64,000 nt of DNA from Candidatus Saccharimonadota bacterium (GTDB lineage Bacteria > Patescibacteriota > Saccharimonadia > Saccharimonadales > Saccharimonadaceae): contig JAATFU010000003.1 of NCBI GenBank assembly GCA_015655045.1, forward strand, positions 1 to 64,000. Direction: 5' to 3'. A program made the position numbers and the translations under genes. Below are positions 45,135-51,700 of the stretch, piece by piece. The notes below the pieces were generated by a model. That model worked only from the letters and a program-made list of their open reading frames with translations. It was not told the origin of the DNA and made no database searches. Position 1 is the stretch's first letter, and every line of letters begins with the position of its first letter.

Positions 45135-45716
45135 ATGGCAGTCCCGCAAATCATTTACAAGATAGATGAAGTTATTCAATCAACAAGCACTTGGACTGAA
45201 GTTGAAGTAACCTACGTATTAGTTCAGACTCGAAAACTCTTAGACCACGCTAAGGGCGAAATTAAAAACGGTGAATACACACAGCTGAGATTCTACTGCG
45301 ACTGGGTGGTACATGTTAACAAAGACTATATCGACGCGAACACTCTTAAGATCCTAAAAGGCGTAGAGAGCGGGATGAAAGAAATGATGGGCAGACCTAG
45401 TTATCACAGTAAAGAACCTATCAGCTTTGCGTATTTCGATAATCTTCAGAAAGAACTAGCAGACTTCTTAGTAACACAAGGTATCAGTCCGACTTTAACT
45501 GAAAGTGATGTCTGGATAGATGTTATTTCAAGTCTCGTGAAAATACTCGAGAACCAACCTTTGAATATTAAAGCCTCTTACGGAATGATAACCAAGTCAT
45601 TCGAGTTTCAGCCAAGCGCGCCCAGAACCGTATGGCTAAGGGCGATTTTTAATGAATCTTTTCAAGCAGCGGACGGCGTAAGTTATGGTTACTTTGATTT
45701 GAAAAACGCTTATTAA
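45135..45716 (+). CDS. Unknown 193-residue cargo protein, second gene of the unit
   Basis: No family is recognised. It is helical at the N-terminus (WTEVEVTYVLVQTRKLLDHAKG), has the conserved-looking FYCDWVVHVNKDYI near residue 57, and a more beta-rich C-terminus (ASYGMITKSFEF, GYFDLKNAY). TAGGAG precedes the ATG, and the stop of the 380-residue gene is 14 nt upstream, so they form one operon. It is convergent with the HEPN-like pair, ending 9 nt from it. A two-component defence or toxin-antitoxin unit is an inference from context. Confidence 0.55.
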   Translation: MAVPQIIYKIDEVIQSTSTWTEVEVTYVLVQTRKLLDHAKGEIKNGEYTQLRFYCDWVVHVNKDYIDANTLKILKGVESGMKEMMGRPSYHSKEPISFAYFDNLQKELADFLVTQGISPTLTESDVWIDVISSLVKILENQPLNIKASYGMITKSFEFQPSAPRTVWLRAIFNESFQAADGVSYGYFDLKNAY

Positions 45717-45725
45717 CTCCGCATT

Positions 45726-46307
45726 CTATTTTGAAGACTTCTGCGCAAGCAGTTCTAGTTCCTGCGAGTAATCATCCGGATCAGAATCAATACCGATATA
45801 GCTGGTGCAGATCTCTTTAACAATTTTTAAATAAAGCTCTCTTAGGTGCGTCATATCTTTCTCGATAGTTTCAGTATCCGGATAGGCCTCAAGTACTTCT
45901 TTGATACTGTGTTCGTCTTGATGTGCGGTACCTTTATTTAGGTAGAAGCTGAAGTGCCCATGTATCTCTTCGAGCTTGGCAATCTCTTCTGCTCTTAGTT
46001 CAGGCTTGAGCACTTTATTCAACAACCTCCTGACTGAGCGTCTACTAGATAGATCCGTCATCCTCCGCATATCCAACGCGTATGACTGCAGGGACATACT
46101 CATTACACGCGGCAGGAGTTTAGATTCGTTCTTTAAACCAATTGCGTTGACCTGTTTAAGTACTTCTAGATCTTCTTTTGCTTCGTCGTAATTATGAGAG
46201 AACTTATAAAGATAGTCCCCTAGCTCTTCGTGATCAGAAGTCGGCACAATGGGAGCAAATTGGAAGGCTTGTGCGAACGCCTCTTCGCCAGGTGAACGAC
46301 TCGTCAC
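45726..46307 (-). CDS. HEPN/AbiU2-like protein, second of an overlapping pair
   Basis: This 193-residue, largely helical protein (LEVLKQVNAIGLKNESKLLPRVMS, RRLLNKVLKPELRAEEIAKLEE) contains FYLNKGTAHQDE at about residue 120. It resembles the RxKxxAHxD signature of AbiU2/HEPN proteins, but the Arg is replaced by Leu/Asn, so it may be inactive. Its ATG overlaps the stop of the RHALIHND gene (ATGA). It ends close to and convergent with the 193-residue unknown gene. Possibly the partner or antitoxin of the upstream gene. Confidence 0.5.
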   Translation of the reverse strand: MTSRSPGEEAFAQAFQFAPIVPTSDHEELGDYLYKFSHNYDEAKEDLEVLKQVNAIGLKNESKLLPRVMSMSLQSYALDMRRMTDLSSRRSVRRLLNKVLKPELRAEEIAKLEEIHGHFSFYLNKGTAHQDEHSIKEVLEAYPDTETIEKDMTHLRELYLKIVKEICTSYIGIDSDPDDYSQELELLAQKSSK

Positions 46308-46855
46308 TTCAACAACTCCAGTTCCTTTAAGATATCATCTGGTGGGTTATCGTACTCAAACCCCACTGCAATCTTCACAAGGCTTGTATCACCCTCTTGA
46401 GTTTTTTGCTCCAAGTAGGTCTGTAGGTCTGTATAAAGAGTTTTTATATCTACTCCAATGTGATCGTGCATCATAATATGTCCGCCGCCGATTGTAAGAG
46501 ATATACCCCAATTTATGGTTCGATCTTGATAGATAGCGTGCTGAAGTTGATCGTTATGTATTAGCGCGTGCCTAAACATTCTCCAAGTTAGCGCGGGTAC
46601 CGGTATGCCTAGCGCTTCGCCCATAAAATCTTCTATCTTCATTTCTTCAACTTCAGCGACCGCTTCAATAACAGGCATAATCATCCTTACGCCTGACCAG
46701 AAACCCACACCCGCACCCGACGAGTGTTGATTCGATTCAATCAGTTCAATATAAAACCCGAGTTCATTCGCTAGTCTTTTCGATATGCTTGATAAGTACT
46801 CCGACTTTGGAAACTCTTTGTACACAAAATGTGATCCTGACGGTGGTCTCTTCAT
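46304..46855 (-). CDS. HEPN-like protein with RHALIHND motif, first of an overlapping pair
   Basis: This 183-residue protein has helical segments around FRHALIHNDQLQHAIY (about residue 87), matching the R-[NH]-xxx-H motif of HEPN ribonucleases such as abortive-infection and MNT/HEPN toxins. A beta region follows (INWGISLTIGGGHIMMHDH). No nucleotidyltransferase partner is next to it; the partner is instead another HEPN-like gene overlapping by 4 nt. No strong ribosome binding site is seen (AATAGGT). A 159-nt gap with a G+C-poor tail separates it from the ATPase gene. Confidence 0.55.
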   Translation of the reverse strand: MKRPPSGSHFVYKEFPKSEYLSSISKRLANELGFYIELIESNQHSSGAGVGFWSGVRMIMPVIEAVAEVEEMKIEDFMGEALGIPVPALTWRMFRHALIHNDQLQHAIYQDRTINWGISLTIGGGHIMMHDHIGVDIKTLYTDLQTYLEQKTQEGDTSLVKIAVGFEYDNPPDDILKELELLK

Positions 46856-47014
46856 ATACCTATTGTAGTCCCTTTGTATCAGATACGTGAGAGAGCGAAT
46901 TTCTGCACAGACAACAGAGGTAAAAGCCTAAAACACTTGCTCCCTCTCTACGCGCAAGACCCCGCCCCCCCTTTCACTTCATTCATTTCTGTACTTAGTG
47001 CGCGCGCAAAAAAA

Positions 47015-49363
47015 TTATAAATTAAGTGCCGTATACTGGTGGATCATCTCTTTTAACTCAGTCCAGCTTGTCGCTCCGTCGCGCGGGTAGTGCGCTAAAC
47101 CGCCGGTGTTACAGTAGTTGTAAATCTCGAGGATCTTGTCCTTATTAGCGAGAAGATCTGCGAACATTTGACCCGAGTTCGACGCGACCTGTTCAATCAT
47201 CTCGTTCAGACTATCTTTCGAATAACCGAAGTATTTTTCTTTGATCTTAGTTTCCAAGCAAAAACGCAGCTTCTGTCCGTAGACGACTATATTCTCGTCT
47301 GTGCCAAGCTCCGTATCGATATTTTGGAAATCGAGTTCAAAGCTACTAGTAATCGTTTCAAGGTTGGACGGCACATAGTGAATCGACGAGCCGGCGCTCG
47401 AGAAAATATAGTAGTAGTTCCTGTTACTGATTTGCTTGAGAAGATACGTTTTAAACAATGGATCGCAAGTGAACACAAAGAGCTGTCGGAACGGCGCTGT
47501 GATGTCGGCAATTGTCTGCGCTGTTGTTTTGCGCTTACCTGCGTCAAAGTTTGTGATCGGATCATCGAGCACTACAATCATCTGATCTTGATCTTTCATC
47601 TTTTCCAACATCGCAAAGAAATATGCCAACGCAACAACCTGTCGCTCACCGTCGCTTAATGAGTCCATTTTGTCTTTACCATTCACCTGAATCATAAAGC
47701 CACATTGGGCAGGACTTTCGATCTTCCGACGATCAAATGTCGACTTACCGCCGATATTGAAAACACTCATCTTCGGGCTTAGTATTTTTACAAGCTCGGC
47801 AATTCGAGCATAGTGTTCCTCGACCCACTTACTGAACTGGTCGACTATTGCGTCTTTTGTAGTTTGATAGATCCGCTCAAGTGCGTCGACGACGGTGTCA
47901 TTCTTCGAGATTTTTTCATACTGATCGATCAGGCGAATTAGTTCGACCTTGTTCGTCATATAAATAATCTCAACATCAAGTTTAGCGATCTTCTGGTCAA
48001 GTTCTGCAATACGATCGCCCAATTTACCGCCCGACGCGTCAGTCTTGAGTTTTTTGATAAGTTCATTGATCGCTTTAACGGTTGTATTGTGCGAGTCAAT
48101 CGCCTTATCAATACGTGCAACAACTTTCTCTAGGTCTGCGTACTTTGATCCTGTTACCTTTTCCAGTGTCTTAGCGAGCTTGGTATCAATGAGATCAATC
48201 TCGTCCTTAATCAATTGGCGATCCGCTTCGGTTGCACTAACTACCGCCGGATCAGTTTCGACCGTTACATACTTCTTTGCTTCAACAAGACGATCGTTAT
48301 TAACGTGAGGCTGTTGAACATCTCGCAAGTTCCCCAAAAGTACTTTATATTTTCGGAGTTCAGAAGCCACTTCAGTCTCCGAATCACTAAACTCTTCCGT
48401 AAAGATTTTTTTATACGAATCGGTCAGAGGTAGACCTACGACGCTTTGTGTACAATAAGGACAATGGTCAGGATCTTTGCTGAGAAGTTCCGTTCCCTCT
48501 TTCACAAAGTGTTGCTTGTGCTCAACCGCAGCTAGGGCTTTTTTAACGGCTTCAGACACTGAAAAGCCGAGAAGCTCATCAACTTTAAGATCATACTCTT
48601 CTTCCACGCCGCCTTTATAACGCTTGGCCTTGAGAGTTGGTTTCTCGTCCACTTCGTCAAGCAGCTGTAGCGCAGCAATTTCTTTTTCTTTCTTCTGAGC
48701 TTCCGCCAGCTTTCCTCGCTCTTCGACGAGTTTTGCTTGTTCAAGTTTAGTGTCATCGAGCTTAGTTGGATCAGAGGCTTCAATGAGTTTTCGCGCCGCA
48801 TACACGTCACTCGCGTCCATATCTTTGGGCGACAAAGGCGCGATGTCTTGTGCATTTTGACGTTTGAGCTCGTCCGTTTTTTTCTTCAGCGTGTCCTTAA
48901 CTTTGATAAGTTTTTCAATCTCTTCGTTATGAGAGCCGAAGTCCCCCAGAAAAACGATATTCTTTCCTCGTTCAGCATCGCGGCCGCCCGCACCTTGCGG
49001 AGTTTTACCAGTCGAGTGAACATAACGATCGATATATTCGCGATCAAAAATAATGATCTTCTTCTGGAGCGAGTTGTCTTTCCACGACGCGCCGTCATAC
49101 TCAATGTCCTTGTCCTTGCGCATTGATACAACCAACTTTGAGGGCTGATCTTCCATATACCAATTCTTTTCGATTTGGCCATTGAGCTTCATCGCTACGA
49201 GGATCTTGATGAGATTGCTTTTTCCGCTGCCGTTCTCGGCAAAGATTACATTATTCTTCACAAAACTACTGACATCGTTACCTTTAATCGGCAGATTAAC
49301 GGTGTCCCATTTGTACCCAACATACGACAATACATTACTCGCCTCGACGATACGCTTAATCAT
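47015..49363 (-). CDS. RloC/PrrC-like AAA_13 ATPase, candidate anticodon nuclease
   Basis: The 782-residue protein has ABC/SMC-type ATPase halves around a long coiled coil. Walker A is ENGSGKSN (43-50), the signature LSDGERQVVAL about 566, and Walker B MIVVLDDPITNFD about 595. In the coiled coil CPYC (about 300) resembles the zinc hook of RloC. The C-terminal region has LRFCLE (RxxxE, about 696-700) and a later GLAHYP histidine (about 756), the R-E-H layout of the RloC/PrrC nuclease. RloC cleaves tRNA anticodon loops under phage attack; here this is an inference. It overlaps a 54-residue gene by 8 nt. Confidence 0.65.
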   Translation of the reverse strand: MIKRIVEASNVLSYVGYKWDTVNLPIKGNDVSSFVKNNVIFAENGSGKSNLIKILVAMKLNGQIEKNWYMEDQPSKLVVSMRKDKDIEYDGASWKDNSLQKKIIIFDREYIDRYVHSTGKTPQGAGGRDAERGKNIVFLGDFGSHNEEIEKLIKVKDTLKKKTDELKRQNAQDIAPLSPKDMDASDVYAARKLIEASDPTKLDDTKLEQAKLVEERGKLAEAQKKEKEIAALQLLDEVDEKPTLKAKRYKGGVEEEYDLKVDELLGFSVSEAVKKALAAVEHKQHFVKEGTELLSKDPDHCPYCTQSVVGLPLTDSYKKIFTEEFSDSETEVASELRKYKVLLGNLRDVQQPHVNNDRLVEAKKYVTVETDPAVVSATEADRQLIKDEIDLIDTKLAKTLEKVTGSKYADLEKVVARIDKAIDSHNTTVKAINELIKKLKTDASGGKLGDRIAELDQKIAKLDVEIIYMTNKVELIRLIDQYEKISKNDTVVDALERIYQTTKDAIVDQFSKWVEEHYARIAELVKILSPKMSVFNIGGKSTFDRRKIESPAQCGFMIQVNGKDKMDSLSDGERQVVALAYFFAMLEKMKDQDQMIVVLDDPITNFDAGKRKTTAQTIADITAPFRQLFVFTCDPLFKTYLLKQISNRNYYYIFSSAGSSIHYVPSNLETITSSFELDFQNIDTELGTDENIVVYGQKLRFCLETKIKEKYFGYSKDSLNEMIEQVASNSGQMFADLLANKDKILEIYNYCNTGGLAHYPRDGATSWTELKEMIHQYTALNL

Positions 49364-49520
49364 CGGTCTTTTCTTCCCCTAAGTAGATATGAGATTTTTC
49401 GGACAACGCAGCAAGAATGTCATCGACCTCTTCGTCGATATGCTCCCCCACAACCGAACCGACTTGCTTGTCGAGTTCCTGTTTGAGGCTTGCTGACGTT
49501 TCAGAAATAATCTTCCCCAT
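49356..49520 (-). CDS. 54-residue acidic protein overlapping the RloC-like gene
   Basis: The frame starts MGKIISETSASLKQELDKQV, continues with an acidic middle (HIDEEVDDILAALSEKSH) and ends GEEKTDD. Its stop lies within ATGATTAA, where the ATPase gene starts, an 8-nt overlap implying coupled translation. It is probably a single amphipathic helix. As a small acidic upstream partner of a nuclease-type ATPase it could be an inhibitor or assembly peptide; that is inference. No recognised family. Confidence 0.55.
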   Translation of the reverse strand: MGKIISETSASLKQELDKQVGSVVGEHIDEEVDDILAALSEKSHIYLGEEKTDD

Positions 49521-49565
49521 ACCTGTTATTTTACACGAATAGTTGTGGAGATTACAGCATAAGCG

Positions 49566-49652
49566 TTAAGAGTTTTTGGAGTCGATCTCAATCAATATCT
49601 CAAAGAACTCTACTAGCGAAGCGAGATCTTCGTCAGACAGCGAGTTCTGCAT
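49566..49652 (-). CDS. Possible 28-residue peptide overlapping the 170-residue gene
   Basis: ATG at 49652 opens a frame MQNSLSDEDLASLVEFFEIL then IEIDSKNS before TAA, overlapping the end of the upstream gene by 20 nt in another frame. The sequence resembles a short acidic helix. No independent ribosome binding site is seen, so it would depend on coupling. It may be a chance frame. Confidence 0.25.
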   Translation of the reverse strand: MQNSLSDEDLASLVEFFEILIEIDSKNS

Positions 49653-50145
49653 TGATCCTCTTGCGAATGTTGCTCTCAAGTGTATTCAGGACTGGCGCGA
49701 TATAACGCCCTGTGTCAGAGGTAAGCGCATTATGCCCCTCAACAACGTGGCTCATAAAGGCCACTCCAATTTTGGCGGCTGACTTCATAGCCAAATACTC
49801 ACGAACACGATTAGTCATCAGCTCATAATGCGGCTGTCGGTCACCTTTCGCGATTACCTTGTCCTTTATGAACCGATCAAATACGTCTGACAGCACTTGG
49901 TCTAGTTTTTCGCTCGAAATACCCCTTTCAATAAAGAACTTGTACGCGTACTGCAGCGCGACATAGTCGAGTTCATCGCTCAACTTCGAGGCATTAAAGC
50001 CGATTATACCGTTCAATTCGCGCTCCTTATCAACAAATACTCTATTCGGAATAATATCGGCTCGGAAAACTAGAATATACCCAAGTATGTGTTCAATGGA
50101 TCGATCTTTGTACACTGGTGCTGTTCTCTTATTCAGGCCAAACAT
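49633..50145 (-). CDS. Unknown 170-residue element protein divergent from the XRE regulator
   Basis: The protein has no family I recognise. It starts MFGLNKRTAPVYKDRSIEHI, is mostly helical, and has several aromatic-basic segments (LQYAYKFFIERGISSEKLDQVLSDVFDRF). It is transcribed away from the XRE gene across a 64-nt space that holds a perfect inverted repeat, so that regulator probably controls it. No signal peptide or membrane helix is seen. Confidence 0.5.
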   Translation of the reverse strand: MFGLNKRTAPVYKDRSIEHILGYILVFRADIIPNRVFVDKERELNGIIGFNASKLSDELDYVALQYAYKFFIERGISSEKLDQVLSDVFDRFIKDKVIAKGDRQPHYELMTNRVREYLAMKSAAKIGVAFMSHVVEGHNALTSDTGRYIAPVLNTLESNIRKRINAELAV

Positions 50146-50156
50146 ATTTATAGATT

Positions 50157-50192
50157 AACACCAACTCTAGTGCGTGGTCTAGTATTGGTGTT
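50157..50192. promoter_or_regulatory. Inverted-repeat operator candidate between divergent genes
   Basis: AACACCAA (50157-50164) and TTGGTGTT (50185-50192) are perfect complements 20 nt apart, lying between the start of the 170-residue gene (minus) and the XRE gene (plus). A second TTGGTCT half-site-like copy sits at about 50192-50198. Position and symmetry suit autoregulation by the XRE protein. Confidence 0.55.
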
Positions 50193-50209
50193 TGGTCTGT
50201 AATGAAGTT

Positions 50210-50470
50210 ATGAAACCAAATCTCGGCAACATCACGCGGTTACAAAAGAATGCTGAAAAACAAAAGTTCGGCAACCACATCGGTAAGCGATTGCGTTCTG
50301 TTCGCGAAAAAGTCGGGATCAGCCAAGAACAACTCTCTGAACAAGCCGGCTATTACCGAACATACGTAGGTCATATTGAAAATGGTAAACACTCCCCTAG
50401 CGTTCATACTATGTGGCGTTTGGCGAAAGTAATGAAAGTGGATCTGGGCGACCTACTCAAAGGGCTGTAG
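50210..50470 (+). CDS. XRE-family HTH transcriptional regulator
   Basis: The small protein (86 residues from ATG 50210, 92 if started at 50192) has an HTH_3 domain: VREKVGISQEQLSEQAGYYRTYVGHIENGKHSPSVHTMWRLAKVM. The recognition helix is near YRTYVGHIE. It probably represses the element genes, binding the inverted repeat directly upstream. The next gene starts at GTG one base after its TAG, so they form one operon. Confidence 0.85.
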   Translation: MKPNLGNITRLQKNAEKQKFGNHIGKRLRSVREKVGISQEQLSEQAGYYRTYVGHIENGKHSPSVHTMWRLAKVMKVDLGDLLKGL

Positions 50471-50471
50471 C

Positions 50472-51161
50472 GTGGATCAGACTTTGCTGAAATTACGTCG
50501 TGCTCTCGAAGAGGGCTACGAGATTCAGCGTAAAAGAAATGCGTACAGGACTCCAGCGATTCCAAAAGCCGGCGATCCTGACTACAGGTCTTTTGAACAC
50601 AGTATGGGTGAACATTACCGACAGAATCATCGGCCGCAAGATTTCACCGATTGGACGAATAATCTCGCAGACCTTTTCTCTACTTATCGACTTAACTTTG
50701 GACGCTTCAAACACATCACCGATTCCGGTATCGATCCCGAAACCGACTCTCACGCAAAGGCTTTCAAACGCCAACTTGATGAGCTCGACAAGATCACCAA
50801 CAACACCGATTATTTCAGATCCTATCAACTTCTACCGGCACACCCCGAGATCACTTTCGAAGATCGCCGACTTGCGCAAGGCTACCAATTCCACAACTTC
50901 AACCAGAGCAACCCTCACGTCGTGTCGCTGCTAACGCTGCTATGGGAAGATCGTAGAATTGAAAACGAGGACGGTAAAGTGCTCCGCGCCGGCAAGCCAA
51001 CTACGCTACCGCGAATATATAAAACTCTCGGACTAACCCACGACAGTTTTGATTTAACAGTCCGCGCAATTCACGCTGCGACTCACCGCAAAAAGATCGA
51101 TCTAAAGATTCGATACCCGAAGCAGCAAGCGCAACTCGTTGCGATCCAAGATTCTATGTAA
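50472..51161 (+). CDS. Unknown 229-residue element protein (GTG start)
   Basis: No family recognised. It is charged and helical, with aromatic-rich segments (FTDWTNNLADLFSTYRLNFGRF) and a C-terminal part that may be a winged helix (LPRIYKTLGLTHDSFDLTVRAIHAATHRKKIDL). It starts with GTG one base after the XRE gene, with no room for its own promoter, so it is translationally linked to the regulator. A DNA-related accessory role of the element is possible only by position. Confidence 0.5.
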   Translation: MDQTLLKLRRALEEGYEIQRKRNAYRTPAIPKAGDPDYRSFEHSMGEHYRQNHRPQDFTDWTNNLADLFSTYRLNFGRFKHITDSGIDPETDSHAKAFKRQLDELDKITNNTDYFRSYQLLPAHPEITFEDRRLAQGYQFHNFNQSNPHVVSLLTLLWEDRRIENEDGKVLRAGKPTTLPRIYKTLGLTHDSFDLTVRAIHAATHRKKIDLKIRYPKQQAQLVAIQDSM

Positions 51162-51299
51162 CAAAAATTTGTTCACTGAAAGAAAATCTACCAATTAACA
51201 GAGGTAGATTTTTCAATTGCGTTACTACCAAGAATACGCCCTGACGAGCCTTTTGGCCGGCCGTAGACTCAATTGAGAATCGATAAAAAAGGATCATTT

Positions 51300-51581
51300 A
51301 TGAACGAAATCGGGAATGAGAATAGCGAACTGAATAAGAAACCGACTGTACAGCAAGTTGATGATCTTGCGCGTGCAATATGCAGCCAGTTCAGTAATCA
51401 CGAGTATTTCAAATGGTACTGCTCGGCAATATGGAAGCTCGGCGAACATCGTGTTCAAGAGTTACGCGCACGAGTGAGCGACGCAAAAGATCCTGCTCGC
51501 CTATTCACCACACTCTTAAAAGAGGATCTGAAAATCTATGAAATGAACGAAACTCTCCGAAAGATGTTGGGTGGGAAATAA
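51300..51581 (+). CDS. Unknown 93-residue element protein
   Basis: The start ATG 51300 is preceded by AAAAGGATC. The product (MNEIGNENSELNKKPTVQQV at the start) is helical with a conserved-looking HEYFKWYCSAIWKLGEHRVQELRARVSDAKDPARLFTTLLK region that resembles small proteins found next to mobile-element recombinases in Patescibacteria. No function is known to me. Its end overlaps a 38-codon frame in another register. Confidence 0.5.
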   Translation: MNEIGNENSELNKKPTVQQVDDLARAICSQFSNHEYFKWYCSAIWKLGEHRVQELRARVSDAKDPARLFTTLLKEDLKIYEMNETLRKMLGGK

Positions 51582-51687
51582 GATCGAACCAGTCGTAATT
51601 TATGAGCCGCTCGAAGAATCAGCGGAAATAAATGAGGTATTTGATTATATTTTTGCTTTAATAGTAACAGATGATAATACGCACTAG
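51571..51687 (+). CDS. Possible 38-residue protein before the recombinase
   Basis: A GTG at 51571, overlapping the end of the 93-residue gene, opens VGNKIEPVVIYEPLEESAEI and continues to FALIVTDDNTH before TAG. The GGTGGG before it could act with coupling. The peptide is acidic and fits a short alpha/beta piece. It ends 13 nt before the recombinase start. Small ORFs at this place are common beside serine recombinases, but coding is not proven. Confidence 0.35.
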   Translation: MGNKIEPVVIYEPLEESAEINEVFDYIFALIVTDDNTH

Positions 51688-51700
51688 TATTGGGGGGTGA

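Noticed and set aside
46975-47012. GCGCGC plus A-tract after the ATPase stop as an intrinsic terminator
   Set aside because: No stable stem precedes a T-tract on the minus strand; the A-run is on the wrong side for clear assignment.
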